The notes under the pieces were generated by a model, which made no database searches, was not told the origin of the DNA, and saw only the letters and a program-made list of their open reading frames with translations. A program made the translations under genes and the position numbers. Positions 9,308-17,545 of a stretch of DNA of 64,000 bases are shown here, in pieces (position 1 is the stretch's first letter; every line of letters starts with the position of its first letter). The stretch covers positions 1,798,001 through 1,862,000 of the forward strand of contig NZ_QXMH01000001.1 in NCBI RefSeq assembly GCF_003568665.1. Reading direction: 5' to 3'. The stretch is from Chitinophaga alhagiae. GTDB lineage: Bacteria > Bacteroidota > Bacteroidia > Chitinophagales > Chitinophagaceae.

Positions 9308-10489
9308 ATGCGGAAAGAGATAGCAGTGCTTAGTTTTTGTATGCTGGCGGCCCCATGCCTAAAGGCGCAGGATTCCGCACGGTTAAAAGATGGCCCACCG
9401 GCCGTTCCTTTTGAAAAAGACACCCTGAAGCGACGCAGTTTTTTTACGGTGCCGGTTTTGGGGTATTCCCCGGAAAAAGGGTTTGAGTTTGGCCTGGCGT
9501 CACTTTACTCCTATTACGGGGACAAGCGGAACCCCTCTCCCGATACCCGCAATTCCACCCTGGCAATGCTGGCTACTTTTACCACCAATCACCAGTTCAA
9601 GCTGAACTTCCAGTCAGACAACTGGACCCGTAATAACGACTATCATATCAAGACCAACCTCCGCTATCATAACTTCCCGGTGTATTACTACGGCCTGGGA
9701 GATACCACCCGGTACAATAACCGTTCCCTCATAGGCAATAAACGCTACAAACTGGCCGTGGAAGCGGAAAAACGTGTTACGAGCCACTTTTATGCGGGTT
9801 TGTCCGTTACCTATCAGCACGATGTGTATACAGCAGATAACGACAAAGGCGTATTCCCGGAAAGCGAACTGGTGGACAAAACCGGCGGCTATGCCACCTT
9901 CCTGGGCGTGACCGGCGTGTATGATAACCGGGACAACCAGAACTATTGTACCAACGGCACCTACGTGCGTTTCAACGCGGCCTACGCCCCGTCTTTCCTG
10001 AGCAAACACCCGCTGTGGCGCTTTGAGTTAAAAGCTAGCCAGTTTATACCGCTTACGCACAAAAGCACGCTGGGCCTGAACGGTTATGCACACAGCCTCC
10101 AGGGGAACACGCTACCTTTTTACCTGCTGCCGGAGCTGGGCAACGATAATATCATGCGCGGCTACTACACCGGCCGCTACCGTGACCAGAACTACCTGGC
10201 GGCCCAGGCTGAATACCGTTATTTCATTGACCCAAAAATGCGCATCAAGCTCTGGTTCGTTGACCTGCGGCCCACCTTTGCACTGGCCGGTTTTGCCGGC
10301 ACCGGCACGGTGTTCGAGAACGGAGGGTTTTCCTTCTCCCGCCTCAAACCCAACTATGGGCTGGGCATCCGGTATTTTTATGACAAGTCTGCACGCATCA
10401 CTGTGCGGCTGGATTATGGCTGGGGCGAAAAGAGGCCGGGAGAAAAAAGGCAATCAGGATTTTACCTTTCACTTTCAGAAGCATTTTAG
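9308..10489 (+). CDS. Outer-membrane barrel protein of the BamA/TamA (Omp85 surface antigen) type
   Basis: A 393-residue protein with a signal peptide (to about residue 20, LKAQ) followed by about 16 amphipathic strands. It has the Omp85 loop 6 signature (MRGYYTGRYRDQNYLAAQAEYRY at about 277-299) and a terminal Phe typical of barrel proteins. There is no room for POTRA domains, so it is a barrel-only member, likely a pore or secretion barrel rather than BamA itself. It is monocistronic; no partner is adjacent. Confidence 0.88.
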   Translation: MRKEIAVLSFCMLAAPCLKAQDSARLKDGPPAVPFEKDTLKRRSFFTVPVLGYSPEKGFEFGLASLYSYYGDKRNPSPDTRNSTLAMLATFTTNHQFKLNFQSDNWTRNNDYHIKTNLRYHNFPVYYYGLGDTTRYNNRSLIGNKRYKLAVEAEKRVTSHFYAGLSVTYQHDVYTADNDKGVFPESELVDKTGGYATFLGVTGVYDNRDNQNYCTNGTYVRFNAAYAPSFLSKHPLWRFELKASQFIPLTHKSTLGLNGYAHSLQGNTLPFYLLPELGNDNIMRGYYTGRYRDQNYLAAQAEYRYFIDPKMRIKLWFVDLRPTFALAGFAGTGTVFENGGFSFSRLKPNYGLGIRYFYDKSARITVRLDYGWGEKRPGEKRQSGFYLSLSEAF

Positions 10490-10550
10490 ACGGGAAAAGC
10501 GCGCCTGGGCTTGCCGCCTGTTTCATTTGCCATGCAGGTAGCGGCAAAAA

Positions 10551-10578
10551 GAAAGGCCGCCTTGCGGCAGCCTTTGCA
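10551..10578 (+). terminator. Weak hairpin after Omp85-type gene
   Basis: AAAGG-CCGC-CTT-GCGG-CAG-CCTTT forms an imperfect stem with a bulge, about 60 nt after the stop codon. No strong T-run, so the call is tentative. Confidence 0.35.
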
Positions 10579-10596
10579 GAATATCGTATTTAATTA

Positions 10597-10725
10597 TTAA
10601 CGTTTTACGTACTTCACCATGGCGTACAAAAACATCAGACCAAACAGGATGATGAAAAACCAGGCGCCATAATGGCCGATTTTATTGCCGATCTCATAAG
10701 CAGAGAGTAAAACGTTCAACAACAT
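10597..10725 (-). CDS. 42-residue single-span membrane protein
   Basis: A frame of 42 codons starts at ATG 10725 and reads MLLNVLLSAYEIGNKIGHYG, then a transmembrane helix AWFFIILFGLMFLYAMV, then the basic end KYVKR. The positive C-terminus and the clean helix look like a real small membrane protein rather than noise. It occupies the gap between the Omp85-type gene and the DUF4377 lipoprotein gene. Function unknown. Confidence 0.55.
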   Translation of the reverse strand: MLLNVLLSAYEIGNKIGHYGAWFFIILFGLMFLYAMVKYVKR

Positions 10726-10820
10726 GATATACAGTTTTAAGAATTTTCAGGAGGCAAGTTAGCGCTTTATGCTCAAAAACACAAAATACCGGTGGAATTT
10801 CGCCCGGAAGAACCATCATA

Positions 10821-11534
10821 TCATTTTGCCTTTTCTTTGGACATGATCTCTATCAATTTGTATTCATAAGCGCCGATGTCTTGTATACGCGGGTCACGCG
10901 GAATGCGGTTTACACGCAGCTTGTAAATATGCCCTTTTTCAAAGGTGAGCCCTTCTATTGGTTCCATCAATTTTTCCCAGGCGCCTGCAACAGGGGTGGC
11001 AGGCTTCTCTCCATACTGCACTTCATAACATTTTGTTTTGCCGAAGCCGGGCCCACGGTCGCACTCACCTTCGCTTTTCACCCAAATTAGCAGTTCCTTC
11101 ACAGCAGGTGTGGGCTGTTCTTTTCTTACCAGCGTCAGCCCGTCTGACCCATAATTGCTCCCTTCATAACGAAGACTTTCACCATCCGGCTGGAAATAGA
11201 GCGTATCTTTCTCCGGGTTGCCGCTGCCTACGGTTACCAGTGTTATCAGTATGCCCCCATCGTTCTGCACAGACCAGTTGCCCATTTGCAAAATTTCGGG
11301 CGTACCGTTCAGGTAATCCGTGGTCATTTGCACTTCCGCCGGCGCGCGGAGGGTTAGCGCAATAAGGCGGCCGGGGCTGGAGGCGGCAGGGAGGCTGGCC
11401 TCATAATAACCTTCCGGGGTAGATGCGGCGGTGGTAATAACCTGCGTACTGTCTGCCGCGCCAGGCTGGCGGCTATTCTGACATGCCGCCAAAAGCAGGG
11501 GTACAGCCAGCAGCAACAATCGGATGTTTTTCAT
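10821..11534 (-). CDS. Lipoprotein with NlpE-like and DUF4377 domains
   Basis: A 237-residue protein with lipobox LLAAC (C18). Residues about 40-130 resemble the NlpE N-terminal fold (GYYEASLPAASSPGRLIALTL and TPEILQMGNW). Residues about 145-232 match DUF4377: KELLIWVKSEGECDRGPGFG, then KCYEVQYGE, GLTFEKGHIYKLRVN and EYKLIEI, with two Cys that may pair. Known: NlpE domains sense envelope or copper stress in other bacteria; the DUF4377 function is unknown. It appears to be monocistronic. Confidence 0.78.
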   Translation of the reverse strand: MKNIRLLLLAVPLLLAACQNSRQPGAADSTQVITTAASTPEGYYEASLPAASSPGRLIALTLRAPAEVQMTTDYLNGTPEILQMGNWSVQNDGGILITLVTVGSGNPEKDTLYFQPDGESLRYEGSNYGSDGLTLVRKEQPTPAVKELLIWVKSEGECDRGPGFGKTKCYEVQYGEKPATPVAGAWEKLMEPIEGLTFEKGHIYKLRVNRIPRDPRIQDIGAYEYKLIEIMSKEKAK

Positions 11535-11609
11535 ATGATGGGTTTACCGGAATTACAACAACAATGGGGCCATTGTGTTTAGCGGTTTGCTGCTATTTCC
11601 TTCGGCTTG

Positions 11610-12281
11610 CTAAAGTACAAGGAAGTCTATCACCAGGCTGCATACGTTGCCATTTTCCGCCAGGCCCCAATACGCCGGATAGATACCGTCTCCATACCCG
11701 GTGTGGAACAGGATCACATTGGAAGACGGGGAAGACGGGAGATGGAAGGCGGTGGCAAGCCCCCCGTTGCTGGAGAAGGCTTCCGCAAACAGGGAAGTAT
11801 ATACGTCTCCCTCCGGCTGCTCCTTGAAAAAACGCTCCAGGTAACGGAAAAAATGTTTCTGCGCCTGCCCGTCACACAAACATCCAATGCCCGCGTCTGT
11901 TGTAAAGCCATGCCATGCATGCTCACTGCCAGACAAGGTCTGGCCGGGCAGCAAGGCCAGTTCCCATTGTAAAGGCCGTTCTTCCGAAAAATTCATTTTG
12001 AGCAATGCATTCCTTTTGCTCCCGTTGTTGCCGGCCACCAGCATGGTAACGGGGTATTGCCCGGGCGGTACACGGCGGGTATAAGGCTGCGCATTATGCA
12101 GCCCCAGCAATGGATCACACGCCACTACAAAACCACCTGGCATAGCCAGTTTGCCCAGGTAACAGCTTTCCAGCCCTATGCCATGCACTACCGGCTGTTC
12201 AAAGAACAAGCCGTAGTCCAGCGGGGCATAGCGGACGTACCGTGTTTTGTATCTTTTCCAGAGCTGTTTAAAAAAATTCAT
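11610..12281 (-). CDS. DUF4241 domain protein
   Basis: A 223-residue protein without a signal peptide. Family features: GKLAMPGGFVVACDPL near residues 44-58, PPGQYPVTMLVAG near 73-85, WELAL, and the C-terminal block SNVILFHTGYGDGIYPAYWG with VIDFLVL at the end. Known: DUF4241 proteins are soluble and uncharacterised, sometimes found near polymorphic toxin loci as possible immunity proteins, but no toxin is adjacent here. Confidence 0.8.
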   Translation of the reverse strand: MNFFKQLWKRYKTRYVRYAPLDYGLFFEQPVVHGIGLESCYLGKLAMPGGFVVACDPLLGLHNAQPYTRRVPPGQYPVTMLVAGNNGSKRNALLKMNFSEERPLQWELALLPGQTLSGSEHAWHGFTTDAGIGCLCDGQAQKHFFRYLERFFKEQPEGDVYTSLFAEAFSSNGGLATAFHLPSSPSSNVILFHTGYGDGIYPAYWGLAENGNVCSLVIDFLVL

Positions 12282-12780
12282 GTGGCACGTTTGAAGCCAG
12301 GCCTTTTGACGGTGTTATGCTCCAACAGTCAAAAGGCGATCTATACTGGCCAAAGGTTTCATATCCATTCTCTCTGTCTGGAGCCCGGCGAGGTTGATCC
12401 GGTTGGGGCTACGGGGCACAAAAGTACCGTACCGGTCTCAACATGCCAGCTAATTATTTATATTTATTTTTTTACATTTTATATTTATTGTATATATTTG
12501 TTGCTGTATTAAATACAGATACATACAAGAGGCCGAACAGCCAGGGAAAAACCTATACCATATATTTACAATTGATTAACAATCAGGGCGTTAACAGAAA
12601 TTTTACTTTGTTAAAAGCGTATTTACAAAATCAGGTGGTAATTTTGCATCCTCTACTATATGCTGTATCTAATTACGGTTTATCCATCCCTTTGAAAAAC
12701 CCATCTGGTAGTATTTTGAACCGTAACCTCCGCTAAACCACCAGAAAATCAATTAGTTAACTTTTTAATTACTCAGACAC
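12282..12780. other. 499-bp AT-rich intergenic region
   Basis: Divergent spacer between the DUF4241 gene and the first CAP lipoprotein gene. It holds a 10-bp inverted repeat (GCCTTTTGAC at 12301-12310, complement at 12328-12337), an AT-rich block at about 12450-12530 and a TAATTTTG -7 box at 12639-12646 that could drive the CAP genes with a 135-nt leader. A 97-codon frame on the plus strand looks non-coding. Confidence 0.5.
12639..12646 (+). promoter_or_regulatory. Candidate -7 box (TAATTTTG) for the CAP lipoprotein genes
   Basis: Exact TAnnTTTG match upstream of the first CAP gene. The nearest TTTG (12607-12610) is 28 nt away, longer than the usual 17-23 nt, so support is partial. Confidence 0.4.
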
Positions 12781-13329
12781 ATGAATTCTGTATTCGTGCG
12801 CCTCTGCGCAGGTATTGCAATCGTTTGCATCTTAATGTCAGGATGCAGTAAAGAACCGCTCACGTCCATCATTCCGCCGCCGCCCGTTCCCATAGAAGAC
12901 ACTACTTTTATCATGAACAACCCGGTCAACAAGGATATACTGCTGGCACTCGTCAACGAAGTACGGGCCAAAGGCTGCAATTGCGGTGACACGTTGATGC
13001 CGCCTGTAGCGCCCATCCGCTGGAACACCGCACTGGAAAGGGCTGCCTGGCTACATAGCACAGACATGAAAGCGTATAATTATTTCAGTCATAAGGACCG
13101 GGAAGGCAACAACGCCGGCAAACGCATTGCGCGCATGGGTTACCAGTGGCGCGCATGGGGAGAGAACATTGCGCTGGGAGTGCTCAGCGAGCGTACTGTG
13201 GTAGAAGGCTGGTTTAAAAGCGTTACGCACTGCAAAGTGCTGATGGATAATAATTTCTCGGAAATGGGCGTGGCAAAAGTGGGTAACTTCTGGAGCCAGG
13301 AAATGGCCAGTCCGAAAATCCTGCACTAG
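12781..13329 (+). CDS. CAP (SCP/PR-1-like) domain lipoprotein, copy 1
   Basis: A 182-residue protein with lipobox MSGC (C22), a Pro-rich linker and a CAP domain from about residue 52. CAP landmarks are seen: LLALVNEVR, HSTDM, NYFSHKDREG, the GENIA block and HCKVLMDNNFSEMGVAK near the end. The motif GCNCG in helix 1 is shared with the next gene. Known: bacterial CAP proteins are exported and mostly of unknown function. The next gene is a paralogue 208 bp downstream. Confidence 0.88.
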   Translation: MNSVFVRLCAGIAIVCILMSGCSKEPLTSIIPPPPVPIEDTTFIMNNPVNKDILLALVNEVRAKGCNCGDTLMPPVAPIRWNTALERAAWLHSTDMKAYNYFSHKDREGNNAGKRIARMGYQWRAWGENIALGVLSERTVVEGWFKSVTHCKVLMDNNFSEMGVAKVGNFWSQEMASPKILH

Positions 13330-13537
13330 CTTCACAGTATATTGATTTATAATTTGTTATTTTCATTAACATCTTTTTTGCAGGAAGGGCGCTAGTTTAT
13401 TCAAACCGGCGCCTTACCTTTATACCGCATGAAAATGCTGTAATATTTAACCCTCTCCTCTGAAAAAGCCAACGTGCTTTAACCTCTTCCTATCAAGAAC
13501 CCGGTACTAACAATTTTGATGATTAACTGGGATTCTA

Positions 13538-14071
13538 ATGTCTGTTAAATTGAAGCGTTTTACCCCCTTTGCTTTTTTACTGCTGGCCGTTGCCTGCACC
13601 AAAGAAGCCCCCGTACAACCGGAACCCGCACCAGAGGAGCCGGGCACGGTAGTAGTGATAGAAAACAATGTGAATAAGGACCTGCTGCTGCATATGGTGA
13701 ATGAAGTACGCTCACAGGGCTGCAATTGCGGCAATTCCGTAATGCCCCCGGTGCAGCCGCTTTCATGGAATATTTTGCTGGAGCTGGCTGCCGCCAAACA
13801 CAGTAAAGACATGGTAGACCGCAAATACTTTTCCCACACCAGCCCTGATGGCGCCACCCCGCAAGCGCGCATTACCGCTGCCGGTTATAAATACTCCTGG
13901 TCTGGTGAAAATATTGCCTCCGGCTTTTCAAAGGAAGCGGAGGTGATCAGCGGCTGGCTGAAAAGTGAAGGCCATTGCAAAAACCTGATGAGCGCCAACT
14001 ATAAGGAAATGGGCGTTGGGCGCGCAAATGGAGTGTGGACGCAGGTATTTGCCGCGCCCGCCGGCAAATAG
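13538..14071 (+). CDS. CAP (SCP/PR-1-like) domain lipoprotein, copy 2
   Basis: A 177-residue protein with lipobox AVAC (C20), an acidic Pro-rich linker and a CAP domain. It is clearly paralogous to the preceding gene: GCNCG, PPVQPLSW, KHSKDM, YFSHTSPDG, SGENIASG and GHCKNLMSANYKEMGVG align one to one. The pair arose by tandem duplication followed by strong divergence. The stop is 9 nt before the convergent small membrane protein gene. Confidence 0.88.
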   Translation: MSVKLKRFTPFAFLLLAVACTKEAPVQPEPAPEEPGTVVVIENNVNKDLLLHMVNEVRSQGCNCGNSVMPPVQPLSWNILLELAAAKHSKDMVDRKYFSHTSPDGATPQARITAAGYKYSWSGENIASGFSKEAEVISGWLKSEGHCKNLMSANYKEMGVGRANGVWTQVFAAPAGK

Positions 14072-14079
14072 ATAGATAG

Positions 14080-14331
14080 TCAGGGCGGCGGCATTTTGTG
14101 CCGCCACAGGCGCCAGAGATAATAAACGTACCCGGCCAGGCTTAATACCAGCCACGTGTAAAAGAGGAACATCCGCAGGGGAGTGGATTCTGCCGGGTCC
14201 GCAAACCCCAGGTACAACCCGAAAAAGATATTGATCAGCATCCAGAACATGCCGATAAACACGGTGCGGACAATCTTGATAAAAAACTGCAATAGTTGCC
14301 AGTCAAAATTGTCTTTGGGTTCTTCTTCCAT
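14080..14331 (-). CDS. Small two-span membrane protein
   Basis: An 83-residue protein with an acidic N-terminus (MEEEPKDNFDW), two hydrophobic helices (about 22-42 and 53-72) and a basic tail (WRLWRHKMPPP). No family recognised. It starts 9 nt after the GH25 gene stop on the same strand, so the two are probably co-transcribed. The C-terminal codons lie in a GGCGGCA/TGCCGCC hairpin. Confidence 0.72.
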   Translation of the reverse strand: MEEEPKDNFDWQLLQFFIKIVRTVFIGMFWMLINIFFGLYLGFADPAESTPLRMFLFYTWLVLSLAGYVYYLWRLWRHKMPPP

Positions 14332-14340
14332 CCTATAAAG

Positions 14341-15099
14341 TTACGGAATACAGAGTTTCATGAGGTCTGCGCTATCTCCCCGGAATACATTAAAATCTAC
14401 CGTAGTACGGATACCGTTTACCCGGCCAATATCGCTATGCTGCCAGAATACCCAGTTGCGGGCGCTGCGGGGCTTGTCTTTCTGATAATAATGGGCTACC
14501 CACAACGGGTAATCGTCAAACTCCTTGCCCAGGTACTTTTCGTAAAAGTGAATGTTGGTATAAATAATGGGTTTTACGCCATAAGCCTTTTCCATTTCTT
14601 CCAGCCAGATGCGGGCGGTGCTGCGGATAACGGCCGGCGGCTGGTTGTTATGCACTTCTACGTCCAGCACGGGCGGCAGGTCTCCTGTTTCCAGCTGCAC
14701 CACATTTTTAAAGTTAATGGCCTGCTTTACAGGGTCACGGGTGGAATAAAAAAAATGATACGCGCCCCGCACAATGCCGGCTTCCTTGGCTTTTTCCCAG
14801 TTGCGCTGAAAAGTGGCATCCTGTCTTGTAATGCCCTCCGTGGCTTTGATGAAGGCAAAGGAGATCCGGATGTCATCTACCTGCATCTGCCTCACGGCGC
14901 GCCAGTTCACGTTACCCTGGAATTTGGAAATGTCTATGCCATGGATGGAGTAGTTGACCGGTATGTCTATTCCAAATTCTTCATACCGCACAAACTCCAG
15001 CGGCGTGCCGGGCCTCAGCCACCACCAGGCGGCGGCACCGGCCAGTGCCATGCATATGATCAAATAAACAAAGGGGCGGGCGCGTTTACGTGTAGCCAT
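14341..15099 (-). CDS. Glycoside hydrolase family 25 lysozyme-like protein, membrane-anchored
   Basis: A 252-residue protein. Residues 9-27 form a signal anchor. The GH25 barrel shows HGIDISKFQG, AFIKATEG, GAYHFFYSTRD, PVLDVEV (catalytic Asp/Glu pair), PIIYTN, PLWVAHY, VFWQHSD and VDFNVF. Known: GH25 enzymes are muramidases that cut the MurNAc-GlcNAc bond of peptidoglycan. All key blocks are present, so it should be active, acting in the periplasm. Confidence 0.93.
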   Translation of the reverse strand: MATRKRARPFVYLIICMALAGAAAWWWLRPGTPLEFVRYEEFGIDIPVNYSIHGIDISKFQGNVNWRAVRQMQVDDIRISFAFIKATEGITRQDATFQRNWEKAKEAGIVRGAYHFFYSTRDPVKQAINFKNVVQLETGDLPPVLDVEVHNNQPPAVIRSTARIWLEEMEKAYGVKPIIYTNIHFYEKYLGKEFDDYPLWVAHYYQKDKPRSARNWVFWQHSDIGRVNGIRTTVDFNVFRGDSADLMKLCIP

Positions 15100-15209
15100 G
15101 CTCTATGGGTATCCTATGAAAATCAGCAGCAAGTATAGGGCAATTTTTTGTGCTATGCACGAAAGGCCGGATTGTTGTTGTAAATTTATGCTCCTAAAGA
15201 ACATTGTAC

Positions 15210-16235
15210 ATGCCCAGACCGAACATTAACGATGCGCTCAACTTCCTGTCCAAATTCACCTTACGCCGCGGCTGGAACGCCGGAAAGGTGCTGGGCAGCT
15301 ACTATTGGAGCAAATGGACGAACAAGCCTGTACAGTGGGGGTTTCCCATTTCCATTTCCTTTGAGCCCACCACCTCCTGCAACCTGCGTTGCCCGGAGTG
15401 CCCCAGCGGCCTGCGGGCGTTTACGCGGCCAACAGGCATGCTGCAGAACGATTTTTTCCGTAAAACGATTGATGAGCTGCACCGTGACCTGCTGTACCTC
15501 ATCTTTTATTTCCAGGGAGAGCCCTACCTCAACCCGGCGTTCCTTGACATGGTGCAATACGCTTCCGAAAAGGGCATCTACACCGCCACTTCCACCAACG
15601 CGCATTACCTGACAGACGAGAACGCCCGGAAAACCGTGGAAAGCGGGCTGGACAGGCTCATCATTTCCATAGACGGCACTACGCAAGACGTATACACGCA
15701 ATACCGCGTGGGCGGCAAGCTGGACAAAGTGCTGGAAGGCGCCCGGAACATTGTGAAGTGGAAAAAAGAGCTCAATTCCAAAAAACCCTTCGTTTTCTTC
15801 CAGTTCCTGGTAGTAAAGCCTAACGAGCACCAGATAGAAGATGTGAAAAAACTGGCGGCTGAAATAGGGGTAGATGAAGTGCGTTTCAAAACCGCGCAGG
15901 TATATGATTATGAAGAAGGCAACCGGCTTATCCCTACTATAGATAAATACTCCCGTTACAGCAAGAACGAAGACGGTACCTACGCCATCAAGAACAAACT
16001 GGGTAACCATTGCTGGCGGCTCTGGCATTCCCCGGTCATTACCTGGGACGGGCTGGTGGTGCCCTGCTGTTTTGACAAAGATGCCCAGCACCGGCTGGGA
16101 GACCTGAAAAGCAGCAGCTTCAGCACATTATGGCATAATGATAACTATGTGCGTTTCCGCAGCCAGATACTGAAAGGGCGCAAGCATATTGATATTTGTG
16201 CCAACTGCAGCGAAGGCACCAAGGTGTGGGGTTAA
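15210..16235 (+). CDS. Radical SAM protein with SPASM domain
   Basis: A 341-residue protein. The SAM cluster motif is in TTSCNLRCPECP (CxxxCxxC). The C-terminal SPASM-like region has CWRLWHSPVITWDGLVVPCC and ends with CANCSEG. Known: these enzymes use a 5'-deoxyadenosyl radical; SPASM members often modify peptides or act as anaerobic maturases, but stand-alone members also act on cofactors or lipids. No precursor peptide gene is adjacent. An ATG at 15210 is preferred to a TTG two codons upstream. Confidence 0.88.
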   Translation: MPRPNINDALNFLSKFTLRRGWNAGKVLGSYYWSKWTNKPVQWGFPISISFEPTTSCNLRCPECPSGLRAFTRPTGMLQNDFFRKTIDELHRDLLYLIFYFQGEPYLNPAFLDMVQYASEKGIYTATSTNAHYLTDENARKTVESGLDRLIISIDGTTQDVYTQYRVGGKLDKVLEGARNIVKWKKELNSKKPFVFFQFLVVKPNEHQIEDVKKLAAEIGVDEVRFKTAQVYDYEEGNRLIPTIDKYSRYSKNEDGTYAIKNKLGNHCWRLWHSPVITWDGLVVPCCFDKDAQHRLGDLKSSSFSTLWHNDNYVRFRSQILKGRKHIDICANCSEGTKVWG

Positions 16236-16246
16236 AAAAAGACGCG

Positions 16247-16609
16247 TCAATCCGCGCCTCCCTGTTGCTGCTTCGCTGCTTTCCTGCGGTGGCGCTTGCC
16301 GCGTATGTTATTGAACAATTTAATGCCCAGGCGTACGCCAATAAACTCTATAGCCGTCATCAGCGCAGACGTTAGCACTGATTTTGCCGCACCGCTTTTC
16401 CAGGCGGTTTTTGCAATGCCGCCTACAATGCCCATTACGCCGCTATTAGCAATACCGGGCACTACGGTGTTCATGGCCATGGACCTGTAATTGCCCTTCA
16501 GGTAATCCAGCCTTTCTCCCAACTCGTTTTCAAGACGGCGTGTTTTTTCCTGCAGGCGCTGGATCTCCACATCCAGCTGCTCCATGTTTTTTACTTTGAC
16601 TTTAGGCAT
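16247..16609 (-). CDS. Coiled-coil protein with glycine-rich hydrophobic segment
   Basis: A 120-residue protein. Residues 9-45 form a coiled coil (MEQLDVEIQRLQEKTRRLEN). Residues 50-105 are Gly/Ala-rich and moderately hydrophobic (NSGVMGIVGGIAKTAW), and the tail is strongly basic (RGKRHRRKAAK). No family recognised. It is the last of three minus-strand genes with the holin-like and YtxH genes and probably shares their envelope-stress role. Confidence 0.7.
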   Translation of the reverse strand: MPKVKVKNMEQLDVEIQRLQEKTRRLENELGERLDYLKGNYRSMAMNTVVPGIANSGVMGIVGGIAKTAWKSGAAKSVLTSALMTAIEFIGVRLGIKLFNNIRGKRHRRKAAKQQQGGAD

Positions 16610-16665
16610 GAGAAGGTGTGTATGAATAGATCATCAAGGTATCATTTTATGGTTGCGGCCCGCCG

Positions 16666-17091
16666 TTACCCGGCAGCCTGTTGTCTTTCCTTTTCTTCTC
16701 TCCGCATTTCCTTCTTTTCTTCCCTGCGCTCATCCATTTCCTCAATTTCCTCTACCAGCTCCGCCGCCAGCAAATTGGCCAGGGGGCGCTGTATGAGGCT
16801 TTTGCGGAAGAGGATGATGACGATGAAAAGGATCACGAAAAAACCTGCCGCGCAGGAAAAACCAATGGCAAAACTGTTCGTCATTTCCCCGATCCAGAAG
16901 CCAACTACCATTCCCAGGAAAACAATCACAAAAAAGAACAGCAGGAAAGCCATTATCAGCGAAAAGAACAAACCCAGCGCTTTAGACAGCTTTCCGGCCG
17001 CCTGTAACTTGATCAGATCAAGGCGGGTTTCCAGGTAATTCCTGGCCACCTTGCCCGTCTCTGAAAAATAGTTGGAAAAATTATCTTCCAT
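16666..17091 (-). CDS. Phage holin family (holin superfamily III type) membrane protein
   Basis: A 141-residue protein with an N-terminal amphipathic helix (YLETRLDLIKLQAAGKLSKA), two transmembrane helices (about 37-62 and 75-97) and a charged coiled-coil tail (EELVEEIEEMDERREEKKEM). Known: this family is widespread in non-phage genomes beside YtxH-domain genes and is thought to be an envelope stress factor rather than a lysis holin. No phage genes surround it. Confidence 0.8.
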   Translation of the reverse strand: MEDNFSNYFSETGKVARNYLETRLDLIKLQAAGKLSKALGLFFSLIMAFLLFFFVIVFLGMVVGFWIGEMTNSFAIGFSCAAGFFVILFIVIILFRKSLIQRPLANLLAAELVEEIEEMDERREEKKEMRREEKERQQAAG

Positions 17092-17125
17092 GCAAGTGAA
17101 TTTAAAAAGATGCTCAATGTAACCT

Positions 17126-17320
17126 TTAAGTTAATTCATTTTCTATAGCATCTTCGAATTGCTGCTTTTTAGCACGGAATTTATCTTTCAACTTGCCGGT
17201 CTGGTACCGCAGCTTTTCTACCAGCTCGTCTTTCTTGTCTGAGTTGAGAAAGTAGCCAACAGCTACGCCTACAGCGGCCCCTACAATAAAAGATACCACC
17301 GCTTTTGAACTTCTGCTCAT
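17126..17320 (-). CDS. YtxH domain protein
   Basis: A 64-residue protein with one glycine-rich transmembrane helix (VVSFIVGAAVGVAVGYFLN) followed by a charged helical tail (DELVEKLRYQTGKLKDKFRAK). This is the normal layout of YtxH-like stress proteins. It is first in a three-gene minus-strand unit with the holin-like and coiled-coil genes (gaps of 34 and 56 nt). Confidence 0.82.
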   Translation of the reverse strand: MSRSSKAVVSFIVGAAVGVAVGYFLNSDKKDELVEKLRYQTGKLKDKFRAKKQQFEDAIENELT

Positions 17321-17545
17321 AGTTTAGAGTTTTTAAAATGTGAAAGATTCGGGTTCAAGGGAGTACGGGGTGTTTCCTGCTCCGCAATAATGGTTACAAA
17401 CTTTGTTCCATAATTGTTCAAATGATGCCAATAATGGAAAAAACGGCCATATAATACCCTGTGAGCCTCATTTCCCTGACCTAATGGCATACTTTGTGAT
17501 CTTTCAGAAATCACGTAGGTTTGAATCCATTACCAAATTACCGCT

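Noticed and set aside
9099..9323. 74-codon frame before the Omp85-type gene
   Set aside because: Overlaps the next gene's start out of frame and has no features.
12443..12736. 97-codon frame in the AT-rich gap before the CAP genes
   Set aside because: Tyr/Leu/Ile-rich low-complexity start, no ribosome-site or homology sign, and it overlaps the likely promoter box at 12639.
14086..14104. GGCGGCA/TGCCGCC hairpin at the end of the small membrane protein gene
   Set aside because: It lies in coding sequence and lacks a T-run, so a terminator role is not supported.
17317..17514. 65-codon minus-strand frame upstream of the YtxH gene
   Set aside because: No domain or signal; it overlaps the YtxH start and the promoter region of the flanking genes.
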